Assembly: GCA_030592645.1 (NCBI GenBank)
Contig: JAUVIR010000023.1
Coordinates: 1 to 45,973 of the forward strand
Direction: 5' to 3'
DNA from: Candidatus Fermentibacterota bacterium
Lineage (GTDB): Bacteria > Fermentibacterota > Fermentibacteria > Fermentibacterales > JCC-6
Length of the DNA stretch: 45,973 nt
Shown piece by piece: positions 1 through 8,821 of this stretch. Made by a program: the position numbers and the translations under genes. A model generated the notes under the pieces. That model was not told the origin of the DNA. It made no database searches and worked only from the letters and a program-made list of their open reading frames with translations. How positions within the stretch are numbered: the stretch's first letter is position 1; each line of letters opens with the position of its first letter.

Positions 1-140
1 CCCTGTTCGGGGATCTGGCAGTAACTGCATCGGCTGCAGCACCTGTCGGTTATGGATACCATTACATTGACCGGTCTTTTTCGCCCGAAAAGGCCGAGTG
101 CGGCATCCATTCCCATACTTATCTGACCGGCTAGGTTCAT
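1..140 (-). CDS. Radical SAM protein, N-terminal fragment
   Basis: This gene runs off the left edge of the window; only about 46 codons are visible. Read on the minus strand, it starts at an ATG (140-138) that shares four bases (ATGA) with the stop of the DUF362 gene, so the two are probably translationally coupled. About 30 residues in there is VSITDRCCSRCSYCQIPEQ. It contains the CxxxCxxC triad that binds the 4Fe-4S cluster in radical SAM enzymes, with the aromatic residue usual before the last Cys. Internal ATGs at 116 and 110 are alternative starts. The substrate cannot be told from this fragment; SPASM-type peptide-modifying or cofactor enzymes are possible. Confidence 0.72.
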   Translation of the reverse strand, partial: MNLAGQISMGMDAALGLFGRKRPVNVMVSITDRCCSRCSYCQIPEQ

Positions 141-1162
141 CGCGCAGCTCCTTCGGGCTGACCCCTCCATTGGGGGCCGTAAATACTGTTATTGACAAAG
201 TGCTTTGCTTCACGATTCTGCCCCAGAAGGTAATACGCCAGATTGTACCAGCGCTTGGCTCCTATCTTCATTATACCCAGGAAAGGGCTATCTACTCCCG
301 GAGCTGTCTGTTCCCTGCTGCCGCGGATCTTTCTTTCGATCTTTGCCACAAAATTCGGAGCAGCCTCTTTGAAGGAAAAAGATGGGCGCTCGGGCAAAGG
401 AGGTATGCATACATTCTCTATATTATCGTACGACCCTGTAACTCCGTTCCCGATAACTGTCGTTTCAACGGAAAGAGGATCGATACCCATTACTTCCGCA
501 ATGGAATAATCCAGTGCTATTCTGTCGGTTGATGCCGCCAGGAAATCCGTCTGTTTTGGAATGCCCGGTTTGGGTCCGTTTCCCTCAAGTGATACGGTTC
601 CATCGGCAATAGTGAGGAGGACCGGTATAAGTGAATTCACCGCTACGGTGTAATCCGCAAGCCTGTAGTGGTAATTGTGCCTGTTGTCATCAAGACAACC
701 GTACAGGTGCTTCATCGCGACTGAGATAACTGACCTGTAATGAGTTTTTACAACAGGAATTGAGATTACCGGCATATTCAAGCATATCTCAGGTATGCTG
801 AAGCGGAGGTCATCTGCTCTCTGTGGAATCCATTTGTTCTCCGAGAAATTGTGCCAGATCAAGCCCTCTCTTTCGGCTGTATCCTTCATTCTCGATACAG
901 CGTATGCTCTGGTCGCATCCACCAGTATCTGACTTGATTCGCCAAGGTAGATCCGCCCGACATGATCTTTAACTTTTCTGGCGAATGCTTCAACAACCCA
1001 TGGGGATGTGTTTACTCCCGGTCTCAGGTAGTCCCAGGTAAGGTTAACCTTAATGAGTAAATCTTCATTCCTGGGAAGGAGATTCTTCCAGTTCACTGCA
1101 TCAAGGATATTGGAGACTGCATCGCTGACACCACCGGAAGTTGCAGTGTAGAATACTTTCAT
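137..1162 (-). CDS. DUF362 domain-containing protein
   Basis: A 341-residue protein matching the DUF362 family in layout: an N-terminal Rossmann-like half (KVNLTWD near residue 40, GESSQ near 75), a conserved PVVKTH segment near 137-142, then SVAMKHLYGCL and a C-terminal DYSIAEVMGID block. Family members often sit beside iron-sulfur or radical SAM proteins, and some are fused to ferredoxins; this one carries no Cys cluster. The ATG at 1162 follows a good AAAGGAAAC ribosome site. The stop overlaps the start of the radical SAM gene, so they form an operon on the minus strand. The biochemical role of the family is not established. No signal peptide is seen, so it is probably cytoplasmic. Confidence 0.8.
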   Translation of the reverse strand: MKVFYTATSGGVSDAVSNILDAVNWKNLLPRNEDLLIKVNLTWDYLRPGVNTSPWVVEAFARKVKDHVGRIYLGESSQILVDATRAYAVSRMKDTAEREGLIWHNFSENKWIPQRADDLRFSIPEICLNMPVISIPVVKTHYRSVISVAMKHLYGCLDDNRHNYHYRLADYTVAVNSLIPVLLTIADGTVSLEGNGPKPGIPKQTDFLAASTDRIALDYSIAEVMGIDPLSVETTVIGNGVTGSYDNIENVCIPPLPERPSFSFKEAAPNFVAKIERKIRGSREQTAPGVDSPFLGIMKIGAKRWYNLAYYLLGQNREAKHFVNNSIYGPQWRGQPEGAAR

Positions 1163-1290
1163 TGTTTCCTTTCAGTTAAGACTGAATATACTACCCTTCA
1201 TCACTAATTGAATATATGCGGGCAGCCTTTCGGGGCCTCTGCGGATGAATTATATTGTTGTATACATAGAGAGGGTACTGGAGGTTGGTC

Positions 1291-2496
1291 TTGAAGCTTA
1301 TTCTTACACTTGTTCTGTGCGCATTCGTTCTTCCCGCCGAACTGGTTGAATTCACCGCAGCGGGAGCTCTTATATGCGACGGCAACAGATTGGATGTTGG
1401 AAGTTACGCAGCTCCACTGGCGGTGGACTGGAACGGGGACGGGAATAAGGATCTCATCTGCGGTCAGTTTGATGATGGTATGATAAGGTTCTATCCTAAC
1501 GTTGGAACCAACAGTGTTCCTGTCTTTGACGAATTCCTCTATCTTATGGACGGAGCTGAATTCCTGACCCTTCCGTACGGCTGATGCACCGGCGCGACAA
1601 ATCCACAGGCTGTGGATTGGAATGCCGATGGCATGCTTGATATTATTGTTGGCGACAGGCTCGGCAGCGTAAGTTATTTCAGAAGACTTGCTTCAGGCGA
1701 TATTGATCTGATCGCTGAACCGTTGATTGAGGTTGCAGGGAAAGCGATCTCTCTTGGCTATAATTCTGCGCCCTGTGTGGTGGACTGGAATAATGATAAT
1801 CTTCCGGATCTTGTTGCAGGGAAGCTGGAGGGAATTCCCACCGGTCTGCATCTATACATTAATGAAGGTGTTACCGGTGCGCCTCTCTTCACTGAAACGG
1901 ATACAGTATTCTGTTCGGGGGAACCTATTCAGCTCTACACCACGTATCCTGATTTTGGCGATCTGAACAACGACGGGCTTGCAGACCTTATCGTTGGTTC
2001 CACAACAGGCAGGGTCGCATGTTATATAAACAGCGGAACTGCAGATCTTCCACTATTCGAGGAATTTGAAGACCTTGTAGCCGATGGAGAGGTCATCGTT
2101 TTCTATTCCTATGTAAGACCCTCTATCTGCGACTGGAACGAAGATGGTACACCGGATATCCTTCTGGCAGATTATTCCGGTGAGGTTTATCTCTATCTGG
2201 GTGAACCTGCGGGAGGAGTTCAGGAGGCTCAAACTGCGTACCCGCTTCAGCTGAACCTGAGTAATCCTGCTGTAGATCTGATTTGCGCGACTATTGAACT
2301 GCAGGATGCAGCAGAAGTGTCAGTGGCGCTCTACTCGGTTGAAGGACGATTGCAGTTCAGGGAATCCTTCGGTTTGCTTAACTCCGGTATTCATCCGCTT
2401 CAGATGGATATCCGGCATATACCTGCAGGAGTTTACCTGATCATCGGCTCGGCAGGGGAAGAAACTGTCTCCCGGAGCGTTGTCATACTGGACTGA
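1291..2496 (+). pseudogene. Secreted FG-GAP/VCBS repeat protein with C-terminal sorting domain, interrupted by an in-frame TGA at 1582
   Basis: One reading frame runs from TTG 1291 to TGA 2494-2496 (about 401 residues), broken only by a TGA at 1582-1584. TTG 1291 is preferred over TTG 1285 because GGAGG at 1280-1284 is 6 nt upstream of it. The first residues (MKLILTLVLCAFVLPA) form a signal peptide. Four to five FG-GAP-like units follow, each with a VDWNxDGxxDLIxG core that would bind calcium in a beta-propeller. The last 85 residues form a Por/type IX-style sorting domain (LYSVEGRLQ, PAGVYLI). Repeat homology continues across the TGA in the same frame, so the two halves are one gene. A nonsense mutation, assembly error or recoding could explain it; the hairpin at 1600-1618 is listed separately. 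Automated callers would report 1285-1584 and 1612-2496. Confidence 0.7.
1600..1618 (+). promoter_or_regulatory. Perfect 8-bp hairpin just after the in-frame TGA (possible SECIS-like element, weak)
   Basis: AATCCACA (1600-1607) pairs exactly with TGTGGATT (1611-1618) around a GGC loop. The loop's first G lies 24 nt after the TGA. A short stem with a small G-starting loop about 16-37 nt after UGA is the loose bacterial SECIS pattern. The right arm is also ordinary repeat coding sequence (VDW), so chance is a real explanation. Confidence 0.25.
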
Positions 2497-2516
2497 TCTG
2501 ATCCTGCAATAAGTAT

Positions 2517-5500
2517 CTATTCCCGCAGCAGTACCAGCTTTCCTGCGGCTTCCGCAGAGCCTGAAAGCCTGAGGAAGTAAATACCTGAAGACAGGTTTGA
2601 AACGTTCATCTCAACTACATCTTCAAATGGTGATTGCCCTGTCATGTTAAGTACCAGTCTCCCCGAAATGTCGTACAGAGCAAGGTTCCAGTCTCCCTGC
2701 TGCGGGATATTGACAGGTACCGAGAACAATACAGAAGCGGGGTTGGGGGAGGGAAGGCCAAGAACCGGGATTACCGGGGGTTGAGTTGAGATTCCTGTTG
2801 AACCCGTATACGCGCCCTGAACAGAGATATCGTCAACAAAGAAGCCGGGGCCGGTGTCCGAATCACTGTCGGAGCAGAATCTGAATTCCACCTGGATGGT
2901 ATTACCGGTACCCCAGGTGCCCAGGTCGTAGCTCCATTCACACCATTCCGTTCCGATTCCATGGAAATCCCTTCCAAGTGCTCCGCCCGATCCAATGTAA
3001 TCCAGAGTATCCGATGAGCTTACAGTCAGATCATTCACGATAACGTATAATCCGTCCGAACCGTAAATGGCTACATCGAAAGCAGCCCAGAAACTGAGCA
3101 ATGCACCCGGAGCAAGTATCATTTCAGGTGAAAGCAGGCTGCAGTCCATATTCGGATGGTAACCCTGAGAATCACCGCAATGCCATGAGTGGTCAGGGGA
3201 ATGACTATCGGCTGTGCTTATGTTCCAGAGGTCCAGGGTGCCGAAATGAGTCCATCCTGCGGCCCCCGATTCCACATCGTTGGAAATCCCGGTTTCACCA
3301 ATAGTGAGTCTCAGTGAATCGGGAGACTGGTAATCGGCGGTTTCAGAGATGATATCGAAAAATAGCCATGGGAAAGAAGGGGAGGGAGTGCCCGGGTCCA
3401 GCGAGCAGACAAAGGTGAAGGTTTCGGTGGCTCCATGTGGGATCGAATCCACATAGGCCGAATCAGTCAACCATGTCACATCTCCGGGGTATCCTGTCAT
3501 AATGCAGGAAACGGAGGCTGCGTTAAGCATTCCCACGTTTGCTATGGAAGTTATCAGGTCGAAGGTTTCACCCGGATCGGGGATACCGTTCGCGTTCCCG
3601 GATATACTGTCATTCACACTGTAGGTTGTGAAGTAGAGTCCCGGAGCATAAAGAAGCAGGGAAATCGAGATATCCCAGTTTCCCTGAACCGACTGAATAT
3701 CACCATGAAGTGTTATCACATCTCCATTTACAGCCGTTGTATTCACAGCAAGAGAGATGTATGGAGTTCCGGTGGATTCATTTCCCGCATCGATAGCGCC
3801 GAACAGGCTTGAGTTCTGATTGAGAGTTGCAGGTCCGGTAATTGCATCTATTACAAGTTCCACGTTTGTCAGGTTTTCGGTTCCCTGGTTCAGCAGGGTG
3901 ATCTGGAGATCAGAAATGCACCCTGGAGAAAGCTGCCCGTACTCCATATCATCATCGATGATAAGCTGGGAAATCACGGGGTCAGGACCGGTTGCCTGAG
4001 GTATATCAATAGTTGTTCTTCTGACGCCCGGCCCGGTTACCGTAACTTTTACATCTCCGGTCACGGGGCTCTCCAGAACGAAAGTGAAGACGCCGGATGC
4101 ATCCAGCACCGTTACATCCCAGTTGCTTCCCTGATCATGAACACAGACTGTCAGGCCTGCAGGATTCACTCCGGAAACCTGAACCGGGATAAGAGATGTA
4201 TTCACATTGACAATATCAGGACAGTCCACAGTGATAGACGAGGGTGAAATCCTGTATGCCCGCAGTGATGGGTCTCCAAGCAGGTTAACATCGTACTGGT
4301 GCCACCTGTAGACATTTTCCCACTGGCTGTAGGGGATGAAGTACTCTTTTGTAAGGGCCAGAAGTTCTGCGTTGGTCAGGCTCCAGTCACTGTAAAGGTA
4401 ATCATGGTACAGGTGATCGAGCGCGTCGGAGTATCCGTAGAGCGGGTTTCCGGGCGAACCCCATCCGTAGCTTGAGTTGCCGATGAACCCGACGGTGGCA
4501 CCATTCGAATTCGTAAGGAAGTGTTCAGCGATTGCATCGAAATCAAATGCCGTACTCCAGCATCCGATGGAGTAGATAGAAGCTCCGAACCTTCCACCTG
4601 AATTCACCGCATCAACATCAGGTATGTACATGTAATCATCGCCAACTCCCATGCAGGAGTACCATGCATGTCCATCATGGTTGATGAAGTTCTGTCCAGC
4701 GTTCAACGCAGCCATAGTTGTGGCCAGGTTTTCGTTTCCCAGGGCCTGGTAGAGCTTTGTTATATCCAGAAAATCGGGAAGAAAATGCTCATCGATGTAA
4801 TCCTTGCTATCTCCGGAATTGGTATAGGGATTTGTCCATAGAACCTCCGCGAGGAACAGAACCCTCTGGAGGTGGTCATCCTGAGTGCAGTCTTCGTATG
4901 CTGCGATATTCGCCACGAAAGTTTGCGCTTCACTGAGGTTCTCAACCGGAGCCCTTCCGACGAAGATATCGGGATAAAGATCTACATTATCCGCTACCTC
5001 ACCGAATATATTGTTGTTGTTCGCGTCCCAGGTTCCATCAAGATCAGAGAAGTAGAGGTCGCAAGGCAGATCATCCTCGCGTGCTATACCGTACTCACAG
5101 GTCATGGCGTAGGCGTACCTGAAGGGAACCGCATCTGTATCGCCTCCCAGAAGAAGGAAATCAAGCCCGTTAGCCGTGTAATAGTCCTTGACGAAGTTTC
5201 TGAGTATTTCAGCGTTATCGCGCCCGGAGGCGGAAGCGTACACTTCGGTCATCGTGAATACTTCTGTCAGGATGCCCTGGCTGTTCCTCCTCTGCGCGAG
5301 GTCGTTGAAAGCTGATTCAAAGGAGGCATCCGTAACGATCAGCATTCTTCTGAACTCTGAATCAAGCGAAGGGAGCGGTCTGGTTTCAAGCGGTGCTGTT
5401 TCTATGTTTACCTCAAGGGAGGAAAGCCTCTGTAGTTCCCCTGTTGCAGGGTTCCATCTCAATGGTGTTACCATAATCTCGGCAACCGGATAGCCGCTTT

Positions 5501-5906
5501 GAAAGCCTGTACCTGTAAGTTCAATCGGCCCCGACGGCCAGTATGCATCACTCAGGTAGACATTACTATTTTCTGCAGTAACAACAGCTGCCTGATCAAT
5601 TGTCAGAGGAAGCGGCTCTGAAAGGGGAGGGATATAGATAGATAGCGCGATGGTTTCCCAGCTCTCTTCCGAAGAAATAGAAACGGCACCTGATCCGGAA
5701 GGGAGTTTCACCGTCCAGGGGAAATGAGGAAGCATTGGGAAGCCCTCTTCAGTTCGGGCATAACTGCCGGGCAGCTCCGGTACAATTCCTGCGGGAGTCT
5801 CATGGAGGCGTATCCTGCTGCCGTGGACCGGTGCAATATCCGCTGTTACAGTATCAGCCTGGAGAGCTGGAATAATCAAGATGAAAACAAGGAAAGTTTT
5901 TAACAT
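2517..5906 (-). CDS. Secreted gingipain-like C25 cysteine peptidase with C-terminal sorting domain
   Basis: A 1129-residue secreted peptidase. Residues 1-17 are a signal peptide. The N-terminal 180 residues resemble the propeptide-like region of C25 proteins (MVTPLRWNPATGELQ). The C25 catalytic domain covers roughly 185-550, with the likely dyad His413 (NHDGHAW) and Cys449 (YSIGCWS), 36 residues apart; RgpB has a similar spacing. Ig-like/CARDB-type domains and a beta-sandwich (NDVESGAAGWTHFG onward) follow. The last 85 residues are a type A sorting domain (LALYDISGRLVL, SSGIYFLRLS). The start at 5906 has an AGGTGA site. It is convergent with the FG-GAP gene, 20 bp apart. PorU, the type IX sortase, is also a C25 protein of similar size, so a PorU-like role is possible but not shown. 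Confidence 0.88.
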   Translation of the reverse strand: MLKTFLVFILIIPALQADTVTADIAPVHGSRIRLHETPAGIVPELPGSYARTEEGFPMLPHFPWTVKLPSGSGAVSISSEESWETIALSIYIPPLSEPLPLTIDQAAVVTAENSNVYLSDAYWPSGPIELTGTGFQSGYPVAEIMVTPLRWNPATGELQRLSSLEVNIETAPLETRPLPSLDSEFRRMLIVTDASFESAFNDLAQRRNSQGILTEVFTMTEVYASASGRDNAEILRNFVKDYYTANGLDFLLLGGDTDAVPFRYAYAMTCEYGIAREDDLPCDLYFSDLDGTWDANNNNIFGEVADNVDLYPDIFVGRAPVENLSEAQTFVANIAAYEDCTQDDHLQRVLFLAEVLWTNPYTNSGDSKDYIDEHFLPDFLDITKLYQALGNENLATTMAALNAGQNFINHDGHAWYSCMGVGDDYMYIPDVDAVNSGGRFGASIYSIGCWSTAFDFDAIAEHFLTNSNGATVGFIGNSSYGWGSPGNPLYGYSDALDHLYHDYLYSDWSLTNAELLALTKEYFIPYSQWENVYRWHQYDVNLLGDPSLRAYRISPSSITVDCPDIVNVNTSLIPVQVSGVNPAGLTVCVHDQGSNWDVTVLDASGVFTFVLESPVTGDVKVTVTGPGVRRTTIDIPQATGPDPVISQLIIDDDMEYGQLSPGCISDLQITLLNQGTENLTNVELVIDAITGPATLNQNSSLFGAIDAGNESTGTPYISLAVNTTAVNGDVITLHGDIQSVQGNWDISISLLLYAPGLYFTTYSVNDSISGNANGIPDPGETFDLITSIANVGMLNAASVSCIMTGYPGDVTWLTDSAYVDSIPHGATETFTFVCSLDPGTPSPSFPWLFFDIISETADYQSPDSLRLTIGETGISNDVESGAAGWTHFGTLDLWNISTADSHSPDHSWHCGDSQGYHPNMDCSLLSPEMILAPGALLSFWAAFDVAIYGSDGLYVIVNDLTVSSSDTLDYIGSGGALGRDFHGIGTEWCEWSYDLGTWGTGNTIQVEFRFCSDSDSDTGPGFFVDDISVQGAYTGSTGISTQPPVIPVLGLPSPNPASVLFSVPVNIPQQGDWNLALYDISGRLVLNMTGQSPFEDVVEMNVSNLSSGIYFLRLSGSAEAAGKLVLLRE

Positions 5907-5993
5907 TATTCACCTGCCGTGTATTTTGGTCTATTGTACAGATTTAAATCCGGAACAAATGATTGTATAAAAGCATATCACCATTTATCGGCA

Positions 5994-6022
5994 TTGACAA
6001 GCGGTATGCCAGTGGTTTAACT
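5994..6022 (+). promoter_or_regulatory. Candidate sigma-70 promoter for the duplicated-domain secreted protein
   Basis: TTGACA at 5994-5999, a 17-nt spacer, then a weak TTAACT at 6017-6022, 36 nt before the ATG at 6058. The -35 is perfect and the -10 is poor. Confidence 0.35.
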
Positions 6023-6057
6023 TCAGTCCTGTTATCCTAACTAAAAGAGGAGGAAAA

Positions 6058-6681
6058 ATGAAAAAGGCAATCCTTTTGCTGGCAGCAATAGGACTTTTTG
6101 CGTCTCTTTCCGCCGGCACGGTTGAAATCATCAACGATACCGGTGGATACGATATCTACTGGATCTACATCAGCCCGTCTACAAGTGATTCCTGGGGTGA
6201 TGACTGGCTTGATGAGTCCGAGATACTTCCTTCGGGAAGCTCGGTAGCATTCAGTGTTCCGAACGGTGAATACGATATCAGACTGGTTGACGAAGATGAT
6301 GACGAGTACATAAGGTACGGAGTTACGATCAGCGGTTACTACGAATGGTATGTATCCCTTGACGATCTCGGGGAATACTACATCAACGGTGGCAGCGGTG
6401 ATACCGTTTACGGCAACGCTCCTGTAACCATCTACAACGACACCGGCGGTTACGATATCTGGTACATTTACTGTAACCCTTCGGACTATTCCGACTGGGG
6501 AGACGATCGCCTCGGAAGCGATATTCTCTACTCCGGCAACGAATACACATTCTATATTGATGGCGGCGATTACTACGACATCCAGTGCGAGGATGAAGAC
6601 GGTGACACGTACACTTTCTGGGAAATATGGATAGGTTCCGAAGGTGTATATCTGCCTGTAGATCTTGGAGACCTGGACTAG
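6058..6681 (+). CDS. Secreted protein with two tandem acidic beta-rich domains
   Basis: A 207-residue protein with a clean signal peptide (MKKAILLLAAIGLFASLSAG) and a strong AGGAGG ribosome site. The mature part is two copies of one domain of about 85-90 residues, starting near 21 and 121. Both begin (E/T)I(I/Y)NDTGGYDI, continue with a WIY or YIY strand and (S/D)WGDD(W/R)L, then an IL.SG..(V/Y).F turn, a YDI strand and an acidic D.D.(E/T)Y segment. Short secreted domains with this SxxWGxDxL and DEDGxxY pattern occur in several bacterial phyla, without known function that I can name. The Asp runs suggest calcium binding. It is monocistronic, with its own promoter and terminator, which fits an abundant exported protein. 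Confidence 0.82.
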   Translation: MKKAILLLAAIGLFASLSAGTVEIINDTGGYDIYWIYISPSTSDSWGDDWLDESEILPSGSSVAFSVPNGEYDIRLVDEDDDEYIRYGVTISGYYEWYVSLDDLGEYYINGGSGDTVYGNAPVTIYNDTGGYDIWYIYCNPSDYSDWGDDRLGSDILYSGNEYTFYIDGGDYYDIQCEDEDGDTYTFWEIWIGSEGVYLPVDLGDLD

Positions 6682-6704
6682 AGCCAGCACTTTAAAGCAT
6701 AAGA

Positions 6705-6731
6705 GGGCCCGCCTGTAAAGCGGGTCCTTTT
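6705..6731 (+). terminator. Rho-independent terminator
   Basis: GGGCCCGC (6705-6712) pairs with GCGGGTCC (6720-6727), 8 bp with one G-T pair and a 7-nt loop, followed by TTTT. It lies 24 nt after the stop of the duplicated-domain gene. Confidence 0.85.
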
Positions 6732-6798
6732 CTAATGCCGGATCAACTGAATTCTCTCTGCTGTTTACAGTTTACCATAAATCAGTAATAGTTGCATT

Positions 6799-8808
6799 AT
6801 GAACAGTAAGAAGAACGATGAAACAGCAATTCTGGAGAAGAGGGTCGATCAGGCTTCCACAGATTCGGAGAAAGCCAGCGCGATAGCAGATCTTGCCTGG
6901 AATATCAAATACTCCGATCCTGCACGTGCCGTTGAGCTGGCAGACCAGGCAATCGAGCTGTCACTCAGTACTGATCTGAAAACCATTCTTCCCAAATGCT
7001 ACCTCTCCAAAGCCATGGGTCTCCTGAATATATCACGTTTCAAGGCTGCTGAGAAATCCGCTCAGATGGGATTGAACTGCTACAGGGAGCTTGATAATCC
7101 TGCAGGTGTTCGGCATGCCCTCAATGTCACAGGCTCCGTCTACTTCAGATGGGGTAAGTATGCCAGCGCACTTGAGCACTACCTTGAATCCTTAGAGGTC
7201 CACGCGAAGTTAAGTGATACTCCTGATCCTGGAATACTTAGCAATATCGGTGCGGTATATCTTCAGCTGGGGGATACAGACAGGGCTCTTGATTGTTATA
7301 CGCAGGTAAAGATACTGGCCGAAAAGGTTGATGGACCAGCAGATCTCAAAGCAGCTACATGTATCAACATGGGCGAAATATACAGCAGAATGGGTATGTA
7401 CGATGATGCTCTGGAGTACCTTGAAGAGGGGTACGATATCTGCCTTGAAAATGATATGAAACAGGCCGTTGCATCTACAACCGATAATATCGGAACTGCT
7501 ATGATGGAACTGGGACGATACGATGAGGCAATGAAGAAATTCAGGGAAGCCATAGGGGGTTTCAGATCGTTTGATGATCTGAAGGGCGAAGCGCTTGTTC
7601 TTCTACACACGGGAAAATGCTGCCTTTGCGAAGGCAGCGGCAAAGCTATGGAATTCTACCTTGACAGTCTTAAAAGATTCCGTTCTCTGAGGGACAATCA
7701 GGGGATAGCGGAAGCCCTTATCGGCATTTCAATGGTCATGACCGACCTGGGCAGGAACGATGTTGCGCTGGATAAACTGGGTGAAGCTTACGAAATTGCT
7801 GAGAAAGATGGCTTGAAAGCGCAGCTTTCAGAGATTCACAGGAACCTGGCCTCCATACTGGAAAAAGAGAAGAAATTCGATAAAGCCTTTGAACACCTGA
7901 AAAGTTATTATGAGGTGGAGAATATTCTCCGGTCCGAACGGGTTGCCAACCGCCTTCGAAGTCTCAGAGTGATCCATCACGTAGAGCAGGCCAGGGAAGA
8001 AGTAACAAAATACATACTTCAGAATATCGAGCTTGAAAAGGATAGAAGTAAGCTTGAAAAGATTTTAAGAGACAGAGTTGAGGAACTGGAGAAGGAGAGC
8101 ACCAGGCAGGACATTGCTGCGGATACCGGAAAACAGACAGAGAGAAAGATTGACGCTGAACCTGAACTCCAGATGCTTATTGATCGTGTTTGCTCGATAG
8201 CCGTTGAACTTAATGATGTCCTTTCTTTCGCTGCGGAGCATGCTGAGCAGGCGCTTGAGGATAAGACCCTTTTGGAGAAAACAGAGAGACACCTGCGCAA
8301 GGCAGCAGACTCCGTAAGAGATGGTATTCCTCTTGCGATGCAGCTTGTATTTCTATGCAATTCCGAAGACAATAGTGTTGAAGTACCGGAAAGTACACCT
8401 AATGATTCAGTTGAAAGTAAACCTGTCAGCAAATACAAAGTAGGCAGCAAAGTGCTTGTTGTAGAGGATGACGCGGAGGTAAGAGAGCATCTGATAGCCA
8501 GCCTTGAAGAATATGGATATAGTGTTATTGCATCGACCTCACTGATGAATGCTAAAGAGATCATCACGCAGAGTATTAATGATATCGGCTGCATAATACT
8601 GGACGTTGTGCTGGATGATGGATCGGGTATCGACCTGATCAGGGACGCGCATGAACTGAAACCTTTACTGCCCGTACTCGCAGGGAGCTCTTATCCGCTC
8701 TCCAGGAGTGATCTTGAATACTTGAAGAAGGATGGTATTTCTCTTGTTCAGAAACCATACAGGATAGATGGTATTCTGCTGAAACTTTCCACGATTATTC
8801 CCCTTTAG
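6799..8808 (+). CDS. TPR protein with degenerate histidine-kinase dimerisation region and C-terminal receiver domain
   Basis: A 669-residue cytoplasmic signalling protein. Residues 5-390 are about nine TPR-type helical pairs (GNIYxxxGxYDxALxxYxxxLxI pattern). Residues 390-445 form a charged coiled coil. Residues 460-520 (VELNDVLSFAAEHAEQAL, then RHLRKAADSVRDGIPLAMQL) look like the DHp helices of hybrid kinases (H-DLNN-LL), but the phosphorylatable His is absent and no HATPase domain follows. Residues 550-669 are a receiver domain with acidic pocket D557/D558, phospho-acceptor D602 (IILDVVLDDGSG) and K652 (QKPY). It probably works as a scaffold or a phospho-controlled regulator fed by a kinase elsewhere. 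The ribosome site before ATG 6799 is weak. It is convergent with nth. Confidence 0.85.
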   Translation: MNSKKNDETAILEKRVDQASTDSEKASAIADLAWNIKYSDPARAVELADQAIELSLSTDLKTILPKCYLSKAMGLLNISRFKAAEKSAQMGLNCYRELDNPAGVRHALNVTGSVYFRWGKYASALEHYLESLEVHAKLSDTPDPGILSNIGAVYLQLGDTDRALDCYTQVKILAEKVDGPADLKAATCINMGEIYSRMGMYDDALEYLEEGYDICLENDMKQAVASTTDNIGTAMMELGRYDEAMKKFREAIGGFRSFDDLKGEALVLLHTGKCCLCEGSGKAMEFYLDSLKRFRSLRDNQGIAEALIGISMVMTDLGRNDVALDKLGEAYEIAEKDGLKAQLSEIHRNLASILEKEKKFDKAFEHLKSYYEVENILRSERVANRLRSLRVIHHVEQAREEVTKYILQNIELEKDRSKLEKILRDRVEELEKESTRQDIAADTGKQTERKIDAEPELQMLIDRVCSIAVELNDVLSFAAEHAEQALEDKTLLEKTERHLRKAADSVRDGIPLAMQLVFLCNSEDNSVEVPESTPNDSVESKPVSKYKVGSKVLVVEDDAEVREHLIASLEEYGYSVIASTSLMNAKEIITQSINDIGCIILDVVLDDGSGIDLIRDAHELKPLLPVLAGSSYPLSRSDLEYLKKDGISLVQKPYRIDGILLKLSTIIPL

Positions 8809-8821
8809 ATCCTTTATCAGG

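Noticed and set aside
1191..1385. Small minus-strand frame across the FG-GAP gene start
   Set aside because: It has no ribosome site or family, and it overlaps the signal-peptide region of the real gene.
1582..1584. UGA reassigned to an amino acid throughout the genome
   Set aside because: UGA is a clean stop at many genes here, including 4-nt overlaps such as DUF362/radical SAM and the 12540 and 14096 junctions.
6037..6690. Full-length antisense frame over the duplicated-domain secreted protein
   Set aside because: It comes from the repeated Asp/Tyr-rich codons of the sense gene, lacks a ribosome site and would be transcribed across the terminator. The sense gene has a signal peptide and terminator.
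8019..8594. Ser-rich minus-strand frame inside the TPR/receiver gene
   Set aside because: Shadow of the sense helices and receiver domain; no independent support.
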